Under the pieces are notes generated by a model. It saw nothing but the letters and a program-made list of their open reading frames with translations. It was not told the DNA's origin and ran no database searches. Both the position numbers and the translations under genes were made by a program. From JABDLO01 sp035327565 (GTDB lineage Bacteria; Bacteroidota; Bacteroidia; Chitinophagales; Saprospiraceae), in assembly GCA_035327565.1 (NCBI GenBank), contig DAOLDB010000019.1:3375-67374 (forward strand): a stretch of DNA of 64,000 nucleotides, given 5' to 3'. Of this stretch, positions 1 through 9,223 are shown piece after piece (position 1 is the first letter of the stretch; each line of letters opens with the position of its first letter).

Positions 1-1909
1 GCATCCTATAGAAGCATTTCCCTCCGATGATTTTTACGGGTTACTCAGTGACAATGAAGGCAGCAATCTTCGAGGTCAATTGGAAATCGGTGTAGGCAGG
101 TTACCGGCAAAAGATTTACGTGAAGCCACAACTATGGTGGACAAAATTATCCAATATGAAAGTGATCCCCGGTCAATGGGAGACTGGAGACTCAATGTGG
201 GTTTTACAGCAGATGATGGAGATTTTAATACTCATTTCCGGCAGGCAGAAAGAATATCAGTGCGCACTGAAGCCAAATACCCTTTATTTAATCAGCAAAA
301 AGTATATTTTGATGCTTTTGAAAGACTATCTACATCCGGCGGAGGGAGGTACCCTGCTGCTACAGAAGCCATCACTAATAATATCATCAGGGGTCAATTG
401 GTACTAAATTATTTAGGTCATGGTGGACCCAAAGGGTGGGCACAGGAACGCGTACTTCAAATCAGTGACATCCAGAGCTGGGACAATGAATTCAAACTCC
501 CTCTTTTAATAACAGCTACTTGCTCTTTTACAGCATATGACGATCCTAAACTAGAAAGTGCCGGAGAAATCGCCATCAACAGAGAGAGAGGCGGAGCCAT
601 TGGCCTGATGACAACAGTGAGAGCCGTATTTTCACTTGAAAATGAACGGTTGACTGCTGAAGTTTTTGATACAATCTTCTCTCGTGAAAATCTCCGGTTT
701 CTTCCATTAGGTGAAATCATGAGAAGAGCTAAAAATAATAACTGGCAGGATACCCTCCGGGTCAATGCCCGAAAGTTTGCATTAATAGCTGATCCCTCGA
801 TGCGTCTGGGAATTCCTGGTCACCATATTCAGGTTACTGCCATCAACGATATTCCTATTGCTGAATTCAGGGATACGGTAGGTGCCCGGGAAAAAATTAA
901 AATTTCGGGTCAAATCATCAAAGAAAACGGTCAGAAATTCGATGAATTTAATGGTACAGTATTCCCTACAGTTTTTGATAAAAAATCTATCATCTCTACT
1001 CTGGGTAATGATCCCCGCAGCCGGGTTGAAAACTTCGAACTGTATAAATCCATTTTATTTAAAGGTTCTGCTACCGTTCAGGGGGGTCAATTTAGTTTTG
1101 AATTTATTATCCCCAATGACATTAATTATACACCGGGAAATGGAAGGATCAGTTTATATGCTACGTCTTATCAAAATGAAGATGCCGGTGGATATTTTAA
1201 TCAAATGACCATTGGAGGAGATTCCGGCAATGAAATCCTAGATAAAGAAGGACCTTTAATCGATCTATTTCTTAATGATGAAAACTTTTTACCTGGCGGC
1301 ATCACCAACCCCAATCCAACATTGCTGATAAAATTATTTGATGAAAGTGGAATCAATGTCACAGGCGCCGGCATTGGGCATGATCTGGTAGCTTTTTTAA
1401 ATGGTGATGAACAAAACCCTATAATATTAAACGACTTTTATGAATCAGAAAAAGACAACTTCAGGGCAGGTTTGGTACGTTATCCATTGACAGGATTAAG
1501 TCCGGGATCTAATCACATCAGGGTTCGCGCATGGGATGTTGTCAACAACTCGTCTGAATCTATTTTGGAATTCAGAGTGGTTGAAAGTGAGGAAGGCATG
1601 ATTGACAGGCTCTATAATTACCCCAATCCATTCAGTACATTGACCGAATTTATGTTTGAACATGATCTGTCAGGAAGTGACCTGGACATATTGATACGGA
1701 TTTATACTATCAGTGGTAAGCTTGTCAAAACCATTGAACACACTTTATTTTCATCCGGCAACCGGGTGAACGAAATTTTCTGGGATGGCAGAGATGATTT
1801 TGGCGACCGAATGGGAATTGGTGTATATCCTTATAAGGTACTCATCAAAGATAAAGAGTCAGGCTTGAAAAGAGAAAGCGGATTCCAAAAGCTTGTGATG
1901 ATCCGTTAA
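1..1909 (+). CDS. porU: PorU, T9SS C-terminal signal peptidase/sortase (5' end outside window)
   Basis: This is the C-terminal 635 residues or so of a gingipain-like (peptidase C25 fold) protein; the frame is open from base 2, so the gene begins before the window. The catalytic pair is visible: His in a GHGG motif (codon 419-421) and Cys in a TATCSF motif (codon 521-523). Downstream come beta-rich domains and a final FlgD-like/sorting-type region with YNYPNPF and a GVYPYKVLI ending. PorU is known to cleave the C-terminal signal of T9SS cargo at the cell surface and attach the cargo to lipopolysaccharide. porV follows 120 bp downstream, the usual Bacteroidota order, which supports the call. 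Confidence 0.93.
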   Translation, partial: HPIEAFPSDDFYGLLSDNEGSNLRGQLEIGVGRLPAKDLREATTMVDKIIQYESDPRSMGDWRLNVGFTADDGDFNTHFRQAERISVRTEAKYPLFNQQKVYFDAFERLSTSGGGRYPAATEAITNNIIRGQLVLNYLGHGGPKGWAQERVLQISDIQSWDNEFKLPLLITATCSFTAYDDPKLESAGEIAINRERGGAIGLMTTVRAVFSLENERLTAEVFDTIFSRENLRFLPLGEIMRRAKNNNWQDTLRVNARKFALIADPSMRLGIPGHHIQVTAINDIPIAEFRDTVGAREKIKISGQIIKENGQKFDEFNGTVFPTVFDKKSIISTLGNDPRSRVENFELYKSILFKGSATVQGGQFSFEFIIPNDINYTPGNGRISLYATSYQNEDAGGYFNQMTIGGDSGNEILDKEGPLIDLFLNDENFLPGGITNPNPTLLIKLFDESGINVTGAGIGHDLVAFLNGDEQNPIILNDFYESEKDNFRAGLVRYPLTGLSPGSNHIRVRAWDVVNNSSESILEFRVVESEEGMIDRLYNYPNPFSTLTEFMFEHDLSGSDLDILIRIYTISGKLVKTIEHTLFSSGNRVNEIFWDGRDDFGDRMGIGVYPYKVLIKDKESGLKRESGFQKLVMIR

Positions 1910-1975
1910 ATCAGATAATTCGTTTGCAGTTCTATGCAATATTTTATTTATGGTTCGTTTAATAGAAATAATTTT

Positions 1976-1983
1976 GATATTTG
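1976..1983 (+). promoter_or_regulatory. Possible porV promoter -7 box
   Basis: GATATTTG followed by C lies 46 nt before the porV start. It differs from the Bacteroidota consensus TAnnTTTG at the first base. No clear TTG is seen 19 nt upstream, so porV may also be read through from porU. Confidence 0.3.
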
Positions 1984-2029
1984 CACTTTCAATGAAGAAT
2001 CTTAATCATTCACTGTTTGATAATATAAG

Positions 2030-3271
2030 ATGAAACGAATACAAACCTATCTACTTTACATATTCATTTTTATTTTAACCCACTCTTACCATTTCATTCA
2101 CGCTCAGGTATTCGATCCACTCAAAGCCTGTGTAATAGATGCCAATGGTGAATGTGTCCCCAATACGGTACTTTCAGCTATGCCTTTTTTAAGAATCATA
2201 CCGGATGCCCGGGGTGGAGCGATGGGGGATGCCGGAATTGTAACTTCTCCGGATCCCAATTCTATTCATTACAACGCATCTAATCTTGCATTTGTAGAAA
2301 AAGATGCAACCTTCTCTGCCACTTATACACCATGGTTAAGGCAATTGAATCTCAACGATATTTACCTGGCATACATTTCTGGCTATAAAAAAATTGATGA
2401 CCTGCAGGCAGTAGGTGCAGCTTTGCGTTTTTTTTCGTTGGGTGATATAAGATTTACAGATGAGCAAGGCGCAGAAATTGGTGCAGGAAGACCCAGAGAA
2501 CTGGAGTTTGCAATCACCTATGCCCGAAAATTATCGGATAATTTCGCGATGGGTTTAACCGGTAAATATGTATATTCAAACCTGGCTACCGGGCAGGAAA
2601 TTCAGGGTACTGAAATACAGTCTGCCACCTCATTTGCGGCAGATTTTTCTATGACATACAGAAGATCGAATAACATAACACCTTATGGAGGTGAATTTGC
2701 AGTGGGATTAGCCATGACCAATATTGGAGCCAAAGTAAGTTATACGAGAGACAACGTTAGAGATTATCTCCCTGCCAATCTGGGAATAGGTACTGCTCTT
2801 ACTATGAACCTGGATGAATTCAACAAATTGACTTTCGCACTCGATTTTAATAAACTTATGGTACCTACACCTATTTCCCCTACTATACTCACTCCCGATG
2901 GCAACGTGGTACAAAACCCCAACTGGGATTCTAATGGAACCGGGATTCCTGATTACAGGGAAAAACCACTATTTACATCCATATTCCAATCTTTTTATGA
3001 TGCTCCTGGCGGTTTTTCTGAAGAACTGAGGGAAGTTTCGGTTTCAGTAGGAGCTGAATATTGGTATGATAACCAGTTCGCTGTAAGGGCAGGCTACTAT
3101 TATGAACACCCGCAAAAAGGAGACCGGAATTATATTACAGTTGGGTTTGGATTAAAATACAATGTGTTTGGCTTTGATCTTTCCTACCTGGTTCCTACCA
3201 CCAACCGACGCAATCCTTTGGACAACACGCTCCGCTTTTCTGTCAATTTTGATTTTGAAGCATTAAAGTAA
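2030..3271 (+). CDS. porV: PorV (LptO), T9SS outer membrane shuttle protein
   Basis: The 413-residue protein has an N-terminal signal peptide (hydrophobic to about residue 25, ending HAQ) and then the characteristic PorV start: a short Cys-containing segment, PDARGGAMGDAG and NASNLAF. The rest alternates amphipathic strands as expected of a FadL-type outer membrane barrel and ends in aromatic Phe-rich strands (FSVNFDFEALK). In known systems PorV escorts cargo from the SprA translocon to PorU on the cell surface. The length and the position directly after porU match the family. It ends 48 bp before the bidirectional terminator shared with rnpB. Confidence 0.93.
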   Translation: MKRIQTYLLYIFIFILTHSYHFIHAQVFDPLKACVIDANGECVPNTVLSAMPFLRIIPDARGGAMGDAGIVTSPDPNSIHYNASNLAFVEKDATFSATYTPWLRQLNLNDIYLAYISGYKKIDDLQAVGAALRFFSLGDIRFTDEQGAEIGAGRPRELEFAITYARKLSDNFAMGLTGKYVYSNLATGQEIQGTEIQSATSFAADFSMTYRRSNNITPYGGEFAVGLAMTNIGAKVSYTRDNVRDYLPANLGIGTALTMNLDEFNKLTFALDFNKLMVPTPISPTILTPDGNVVQNPNWDSNGTGIPDYREKPLFTSIFQSFYDAPGGFSEELREVSVSVGAEYWYDNQFAVRAGYYYEHPQKGDRNYITVGFGLKYNVFGFDLSYLVPTTNRRNPLDNTLRFSVNFDFEALK

Positions 3272-3312
3272 ATCTTTCTATTATTTGTTGAACGGCTATG
3301 TATATAGAAAAT

Positions 3313-3350
3313 AAAAAAAGACCTCATTGAAACAATGAAGTCCTTTTTAT
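3313..3350. terminator. Bidirectional intrinsic terminator between porV and rnpB
   Basis: A 10-position stem with one mismatch (3320-3342: GAC C TCATTG, loop AAA, CAATGA A GTC) is flanked by an A-tract on the left and a T-tract on the right. It can therefore end transcription from porV on the plus strand and from rnpB on the minus strand. Confidence 0.8.
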
Positions 3351-3356
3351 AATAAA

Positions 3357-3735
3357 AAAGCACATGTATAAGCCGGATTCTGTCATACTCTTCATGAGAA
3401 TATTGCCCATCATTTATCTACGCTGCCTACCCCTTCCGGCCTTGTAAAACAAGATTGAGCGGGAAACTCTTCAGAATTGCTTCTACCGGAGTATATATGG
3501 CATCTCAGCCCGTAAGGTTTATCCCTGCTACCGGTTACCCGGCAACATCGTGAGCTCTTACCTCACGTTTTCACCCTTGTCTGCTTTGTTGATTACAAAA
3601 CATAGACGGTTGTTTTCTGCGACACTTTCTGTATCACGCATTGCGTGACCCCACCCGTTAGATGGTACGGCTCCCTACGCTGTCCGGACTTTCCTCTATC
3701 ACATTGAAGTGTATAGCGATGAGCTCATGTGCTTT
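3357..3735 (-). ncRNA. rnpB: RNase P RNA (bacterial class A type)
   Basis: Read on the minus strand, the 5' region contains GAGGAAAGTCCGGACA (about 3682-3697), the middle holds the conserved AAGGGTGAAAACGTGAGG block (about 3563-3580), and the 3' end has ACAGAATCCGGCTTAT (about 3367-3382). These are the universal pairing and core elements of bacterial RNase P RNA. The ends pair to form P1 (CATGTGCTT near 3726-3734 with its complement near 3358-3366). The RNA is the catalytic subunit that matures tRNA 5' ends. A sequence resembling a -7 box (TAGTTTAT, 3748-3755) lies just upstream. Confidence 0.95.
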
Positions 3736-3883
3736 ATTCTTTTTCGAATAAACTACAATATTTATCATTCGTTTTCAGACATCCACTTTTGGAATCTTGA
3801 ACATTGGCAATATAAATTTTAGATATGATACTTATATTTAATATGTATTGTGTAATTTCGCTTTACGCAAATCAGCACAATCA

Positions 3884-6800
3884 ATGCCTTTGAATAATTC
3901 AAAACATCTCTATTTAGTTCCTTTTATTCTGGTATTTGTTTCCGTAATATCTTACATATTTCATGCGAATCTGTATAGCAGTCAAAAAGAACTGTCGCGA
4001 ATCCAACAAATTGTTGACAGAGATATTGAATGGGTGCAACAATGGTTATATCATGATTCTACTGATTCTGATCTAAGGCCTTTGCAGTTTTTTAATACAG
4101 AAATTTGGTACAACGATTCTTTACTTTTCTGGAATCATGGCTTAAACCACAAGGGTTTTGTAACTGAATTGGACTATAATGAATTAATAGTGAAGGAAGA
4201 TTCTTCACAAAAAATGTTTCTCTTCCAAAAAATTTTCAACTCTGAGGATTCCCTTTTAAATGATTTCCTTATTAAAAAATCAGGAAGCCATTATCAATTT
4301 AAGTATGATCCTGGTTATGTTGGTGAGCCCCATTATCTGATTATCAATAATCATAAATATCCGATTTCGAGATCAGGCAGTATACAACCTTCAATTGCAT
4401 TAATCCTCCATATTGTATCGAGTTTATTAATGTTTTGTTATGTATTGATTTTTATTTCCACAAAATTCGTTAATCCACATCATCTGAATTATTATTTCAT
4501 ACTATTATTATCCTCCGTGGTTATTCTACATGTGATTTCTCATGTGTTAGGATGGAAAGACATTTCAGTTTTTGCTGATACCAATACTTTGAGTTTCCTC
4601 AACAAGTCCACAGGAATGTTAATAATCCATAGTATGATCGGGCTGACATGTATAATGTATATATTTCGTTTGTCATTTCAGCCATCGATTCATCCCAAAT
4701 GGCACTTTCCGATGAATGTCATCAATGGCTTCATATTGACTACATTATTGGTATACTTATGCTATCTGGCAAAAGGTTTTATATCGCATGAGGAAATGTA
4801 CCTGGATCCCGGTCGTTTTCTCAACCTGGGCATTCATGCTATTCTATTGATTATCGGGCTGATTCTGGGAGTGGGTTTATTATTTTTTTATGCCATTTAT
4901 AGCCTGGGATTGTGTAAAAAATATTTATCAAAAACTAATATAATCCTGGCGCATACCTTAGGAATTTCAATGTCATTATTGCTTTTTCCAAATAAAATAT
5001 CTATTCATCCTTTGATGATGGGGGCGTTTATTGTGGCTTTGATCATCATGATTGACCTGTATATTGACAGTCGTCAAAAGTCTGTGATATGGATCATTTG
5101 GTGGATAGTAGTATTAAGTGGCTTTTTGACCGCCTTAATTTACTTTTACAGTTTTGAAAAAGATCATGCCCATCGAATTTCCATGATAAAAAACACCTAT
5201 AAACGGGTGGCGGAAGGAGCGCTAGACGAGGTGATCCGGTTGCATTCTCAATTCATTCAATCAGATATACAAAAAACCTTATCCCGTTTACCCTATCCTT
5301 ACATCCTGGATCAAAAAGATTTAAAGTCTTTTATTGAAGAAGAGCTATTGGTAGAGCGTCTTGATTTCTTATATTTCAAACGCTTATATTTGATCAATAA
5401 AAACAGGGAAGACGTTTTCTCCGGAAGTCGAAATACCTATCCCTTGGTCTTCTCAAAGCTTGCAATGAGCGAGCAAAAACTCGAAAACATTTACTATAAC
5501 CCATTTGAAAGCGAATACCATCTTTTATATGAAATTGATGCTTTAGATCATCCCCATGCCCCTTTTTTACTCAAATTATCATTTACTGAAAACATTATAA
5601 ATCGCGTACTTCCGGAAGAAATTCTCATCATCAGAAATGGCAGGCTCCTCCATCCTCAGATTACACAATTACCAGGAGAAGTTATTGAAAAAGCAATTTC
5701 TGCGGATGAAGATTTTCACATCAAAGGGTATTCGGGCGTACTGTGGAAGGCTTCCAATGAATTTTCTGTCATTTCTATTCAGCCACTAGGAGGGTTGATC
5801 AAACCTATGTCACTTTTCTCCTATCTTTTTACATTGACAGGGATCATAGTTATTTTGGTGTTGCTGGTAAATCATCAACTGCCAATCATTCCTTTTTCAT
5901 TAGGCTCTTCATTTTTTGATAAAAATTCATTGCGCTCACGCATACAGCTGAATATCATATCCCTGATCATCATTACATTTATCATCGTGGGACTATTGAC
6001 AGCATTTTATTTTAAAAATATCCTGGAGGAAAGCACTGAAAGAAATAAAAATCAGGTTTTCGTGGGTCTATTCAAGGCATTGGATGATGATATCACTACC
6101 TCTGATAATGAGCAAATGGCACTCAGCAGAGTACAACAAACCATTGATCACCTCAATCCACTGATTTACCGGAAGGTTTGCCTGTACAGTTCATCCGGAG
6201 AAGCCTTGCTTTCATCCGGACAGGAAGACGTTTTTCCATTGAGAATGCCCTATGCTTTGGTATCAGGGTATATGGATCATAATGGCAAAAATGAAACAGA
6301 AGCAACTGAATTCACTCCTGAAATTAACCATCTCCCTCTATACTATGGTACCAGTGCTCCCTTTGCCTATGTTGGAATTAAACGCGATTCACTGGATCAG
6401 GTAAAAGAGAATATCATTGACTTTCTTAGTACCCTGCTCAATGTTTATGTTTTTCTGTTTTTATTGGCAGGAGCGATCGCCATTGCAATATCCAATTCCA
6501 TTACCCGGCCATTATCCACATTAGCAGATAAATTGAGAGCTTTTAAATTGGGGAAAACCAATGAACCGCTGGAATGGACCCGGGATGACGAAATCGGAAC
6601 GCTGATTAAGGATTACAACAACTTAATTGTTAAATTGGAAGAAAGCGCCACCATTATAGCTAAAACAGAAAGGGATACAGCCTGGAGAGAAATGGCCAAG
6701 CAGGTAGCCCATGAGATTAAAAATCCATTGACTCCGATGAAGCTATCCATACAATATCTACAAAAAGCCCTGGATAATAATACTCCCAATATTGAAAATT

Positions 6801-7381
6801 TGCTTCAACGTGTATCAGCAACATTATTGGAACAAATCAATAATCTGAGCGATATAGCGAATGAGTTTTCACATTTTGGCAAAATGCCCCAATCCAATAA
6901 TGAAAAAATAGTGATCAATGAGTTGGTGGAAGCGGTTCATGATCTTTTCAGAAAAAGGGAGGACATGGACATTCATCTATCAGAACCCATCAATGACCTT
7001 CATGTTTTTGCCGACCGTGGTCAATTGGTAAGGATTTTTAACAATCTTCTGAAAAATGCCATTCAAGCCATTCCGGATGATCGCAGAGGTAAAATTGAGC
7101 TCAGCCTGTTTAAAAAAGGTAAAAATGCTGTAGTTAAAGTAAGCGACAATGGGATTGGAATTCCTGACCATATGAAGTCTAAAGTGTTTACACCCAATTT
7201 TACTACCAAAAGTTCCGGAACAGGACTGGGGTTGGCCATTTCTGCCAATATCATTGATGGGTTTAATGGTAAAATTTATTTTGATTCTATCCCTGGGAAG
7301 GGTACAGATTTTTATGTAGAAATACCTCTAATGAGAATTGAAGAAAACAGGGATGAAAAAAATCGTGTCTTACTGGATTAA
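3884..7381 (+). CDS. Large NtrY-like membrane sensor histidine kinase
   Basis: The ATG at 3884 (1165 aa) is preferred over an upstream TTG at 3848. The N-terminal two thirds hold about a dozen hydrophobic segments interrupted by two long extracytoplasmic-looking regions. A HAMP-like stretch follows the last segment (SNSITRPLSTLADKL). The kinase core is complete: an H box of NtrY type, HEIKNPLTPMKL, with the phospho-accepting His near residue 943; an N box, NNLLKNAIQA; and G boxes DNGIGIP and GTGLGLAI. It should autophosphorylate and pass phosphate to a response regulator, but none is encoded beside it, so its partner is elsewhere. The ligand is unknown. It is longer than typical NtrY (about 700-750 aa) because of the multi-pass N-terminal half. 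Confidence 0.88.
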   Translation: MPLNNSKHLYLVPFILVFVSVISYIFHANLYSSQKELSRIQQIVDRDIEWVQQWLYHDSTDSDLRPLQFFNTEIWYNDSLLFWNHGLNHKGFVTELDYNELIVKEDSSQKMFLFQKIFNSEDSLLNDFLIKKSGSHYQFKYDPGYVGEPHYLIINNHKYPISRSGSIQPSIALILHIVSSLLMFCYVLIFISTKFVNPHHLNYYFILLLSSVVILHVISHVLGWKDISVFADTNTLSFLNKSTGMLIIHSMIGLTCIMYIFRLSFQPSIHPKWHFPMNVINGFILTTLLVYLCYLAKGFISHEEMYLDPGRFLNLGIHAILLIIGLILGVGLLFFYAIYSLGLCKKYLSKTNIILAHTLGISMSLLLFPNKISIHPLMMGAFIVALIIMIDLYIDSRQKSVIWIIWWIVVLSGFLTALIYFYSFEKDHAHRISMIKNTYKRVAEGALDEVIRLHSQFIQSDIQKTLSRLPYPYILDQKDLKSFIEEELLVERLDFLYFKRLYLINKNREDVFSGSRNTYPLVFSKLAMSEQKLENIYYNPFESEYHLLYEIDALDHPHAPFLLKLSFTENIINRVLPEEILIIRNGRLLHPQITQLPGEVIEKAISADEDFHIKGYSGVLWKASNEFSVISIQPLGGLIKPMSLFSYLFTLTGIIVILVLLVNHQLPIIPFSLGSSFFDKNSLRSRIQLNIISLIIITFIIVGLLTAFYFKNILEESTERNKNQVFVGLFKALDDDITTSDNEQMALSRVQQTIDHLNPLIYRKVCLYSSSGEALLSSGQEDVFPLRMPYALVSGYMDHNGKNETEATEFTPEINHLPLYYGTSAPFAYVGIKRDSLDQVKENIIDFLSTLLNVYVFLFLLAGAIAIAISNSITRPLSTLADKLRAFKLGKTNEPLEWTRDDEIGTLIKDYNNLIVKLEESATIIAKTERDTAWREMAKQVAHEIKNPLTPMKLSIQYLQKALDNNTPNIENLLQRVSATLLEQINNLSDIANEFSHFGKMPQSNNEKIVINELVEAVHDLFRKREDMDIHLSEPINDLHVFADRGQLVRIFNNLLKNAIQAIPDDRRGKIELSLFKKGKNAVVKVSDNGIGIPDHMKSKVFTPNFTTKSSGTGLGLAISANIIDGFNGKIYFDSIPGKGTDFYVEIPLMRIEENRDEKNRVLLD

Positions 7382-7409
7382 AACTAAACTTACTTCATGT
7401 ATACTTTGT

Positions 7410-7417
7410 TAAATTTG
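7410..7417 (+). promoter_or_regulatory. Promoter -7 box for the CrtZ-like gene
   Basis: TAAATTTG followed by C matches TAnnTTTG exactly and ends 17 nt before the ATG at 7435, giving a very short leader. Confidence 0.5.
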
Positions 7418-7434
7418 CAGGCAAAAAATACATT

Positions 7435-7926
7435 ATGCAAATATTATTGTATGTATTGATTACTCTTGGGACTTTTGCCTTCATGGAGTTTGTAGCCTGG
7501 TCTGCTCATAAATATGTAATGCATGGCTTTTTATGGTCATGGCATGAAGATCACCATAAACCCCATTATGAAAAAGAAGGCTTTTTTGAAAAAAATGACT
7601 TGTTTTTTTTAGTATTTGCCATACCCAGTTTCCTCTGTTATGTCTTTGGCAGTTTATTTAGCAGTACCCATTTTATGCTTTACATAGGCATAGGCATTTC
7701 AATATATGGTCTGGTATATTTTCTTATTCATGATGTGTATATACATCAGCGTTTTAAGTGGTTTAAGCAACTTGATTCGAGATATAGCAAAGCCATTCTG
7801 AGAGCCCACGGTGCCCATCATGCCAACACAGGAAAAGAAGATGGTACTTCCTTTGGATTATTGATTGTTGATTCTAAATATTTTCGCAAGCTTACTACCC
7901 ATTTGAAAGGCAAGAAGCAAGTCTAA
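7435..7926 (+). CDS. crtZ: Beta-carotene hydroxylase-like (CrtZ family, fatty acid hydroxylase superfamily)
   Basis: The 163-residue integral membrane protein has the four histidine clusters of the di-iron hydroxylase family: HKYVMH, HEDHH, HDVYIHQR and HGAHH, spaced as in CrtZ. Three to four hydrophobic segments alternate with them. CrtZ enzymes hydroxylate the 3 and 3' positions of beta-carotene to give zeaxanthin, common in pigmented Bacteroidota. No other carotenoid gene is adjacent, so the substrate is inferred from family motifs only. The gene is convergent with sucD, with just 6 bp between the stop codons. Confidence 0.85.
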   Translation: MQILLYVLITLGTFAFMEFVAWSAHKYVMHGFLWSWHEDHHKPHYEKEGFFEKNDLFFLVFAIPSFLCYVFGSLFSSTHFMLYIGIGISIYGLVYFLIHDVYIHQRFKWFKQLDSRYSKAILRAHGAHHANTGKEDGTSFGLLIVDSKYFRKLTTHLKGKKQV

Positions 7927-7932
7927 CGTCTG

Positions 7933-8811
7933 TCACAATTGATTTAATACCTTCATCATGGTTTCGCCTATTTCTGCAGGTGAATGAACTACGTGAATCC
8001 CACATTCTTCCATTATTTTCATTTTTGCTTCTGCCGTGTCGTCTTTACCGCCAATAATGGCTCCGGCATGGCCCATGGTTCTGCCTTTAGGTGCGGTTTG
8101 TCCAGCGATGAAACCGACTACGGGTTTCTTATTTCCTGTCTCTCTTATATAATGTGAAGCTACTGCTTCGTAATTGCCGCCGATCTCACCGATCATTACA
8201 ATTCCCTTTGTTTCAGGATCATTCATTAATAATTCTATCGCATCTTTTGTTGGAGTGCCGACGATAGGATCACCCCCGATGCCTATGGCCGTAGATATCC
8301 CTAATCCTGCTTTTACGATCTGGTCTGCTGCCTCATAGGTCAACGTTCCGGATTTCGACACGATTCCAATATCGCCCTTTTTAAAAACAAAGCCTGGCAT
8401 AATACCTACTTTTGCTTCATCGGGTGTGATCACCCCAGGGCAATTTGGACCTACCAGAGTACAGTCTTTACCTGAAAGATAAGCCTTCACTTTTATCATG
8501 TCCTGAACAGGTATACCTTCTGTTATGCATACAATTACCTTAATACCGGCATCAGCCGCTTCCATTATGGCATCTGCTGCAAAAGCCGGGGGAACAAATA
8601 TAATGGAAGTATTAGCCCCAGCCTGATCAACAGCTTCAGCCACTGTATTAAATACAGGTTTATCCAAATGTTTTTGACCTCCTTTTCCAGGTGTAACCCC
8701 ACCAATAACCGGAGTACCATACTCAATCATTTGGGATGCATGGAATGTTCCTTCCTTTCCTGTAAATCCCTGTACCAATACTCTTGAATCACTGTTGACC
8801 AATACACTCAT
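7933..8811 (-). CDS. sucD: Succinate-CoA ligase alpha subunit
   Basis: The 292-residue protein shows the CoA-binding Rossmann domain at the N terminus (VLVQGFTGKEGTFH) and the ligase domain with the active-site His near residue 248 in MGHAGAIIG. The KSGTLTYEA and GPNCPG motifs are also present. With SucC it makes succinate and ATP/GTP from succinyl-CoA in the TCA cycle. sucC is not in this window, which is usual in Bacteroidota where the two can be unlinked. It starts 1 bp after the stop of the upstream FtsB/DivIC-like gene and probably shares its transcript. Confidence 0.96.
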   Translation of the reverse strand: MSVLVNSDSRVLVQGFTGKEGTFHASQMIEYGTPVIGGVTPGKGGQKHLDKPVFNTVAEAVDQAGANTSIIFVPPAFAADAIMEAADAGIKVIVCITEGIPVQDMIKVKAYLSGKDCTLVGPNCPGVITPDEAKVGIMPGFVFKKGDIGIVSKSGTLTYEAADQIVKAGLGISTAIGIGGDPIVGTPTKDAIELLMNDPETKGIVMIGEIGGNYEAVASHYIRETGNKKPVVGFIAGQTAPKGRTMGHAGAIIGGKDDTAEAKMKIMEECGIHVVHSPAEIGETMMKVLNQL

Positions 8812-8812
8812 C

Positions 8813-9127
8813 CTATTTCTTTTTAGGTTTATTGATAATGAAAATTTCTTCGTTGTCTTTATGCATTAAATACATTTCTCTGGCAAATTTTTCCTTGTTC
8901 TGATCAAGGAGGCGTTTTTCATGTTTTGCTGCAATATACAACTTCTCATATTTTGCCTTTTCAGCCTCCAACTCTTTTATGATATCATTCAATCGAATCC
9001 TCACCATAAGATTGTGATTGTCAATAAAAGCAATCCAAATAACAAAAAAAAATAAAGTCAACGAAAATTTATTAATAAATCCAGACTTAAGCATAAGGAG
9101 CCATCCTGCTTCTTTCCTATTTTCCAT
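8813..9127 (-). CDS. Septum formation initiator family protein (FtsB/DivIC-like)
   Basis: The 104-residue protein has a short cytoplasmic N terminus, one transmembrane segment (about residues 20-37) and a charged coiled coil (about 45-85) rich in Glu, Lys and Leu, ending in a basic tail. That is the layout of FtsB/DivIC, which bridges FtsL and FtsQ in the division complex. A gene of this family beside eno is common in Bacteroidota. The family is short and diverse, so the exact orthology is inferred from architecture and context. Confidence 0.78.
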   Translation of the reverse strand: MENRKEAGWLLMLKSGFINKFSLTLFFFVIWIAFIDNHNLMVRIRLNDIIKELEAEKAKYEKLYIAAKHEKRLLDQNKEKFAREMYLMHKDNEEIFIINKPKKK

Positions 9128-9223
9128 GTCAACTATTTAACTTTCATGCTATAAATATGATAAGAACATAAATATACTCCTTTAAAACAAATAATTATAT
9201 ATAATTGATATTATTAATGTATA

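Noticed and set aside
7927..7932. Terminator between crtZ and sucD
   Set aside because: Only 6 bp separate the two stop codons and no hairpin with T-run was seen across the junction.
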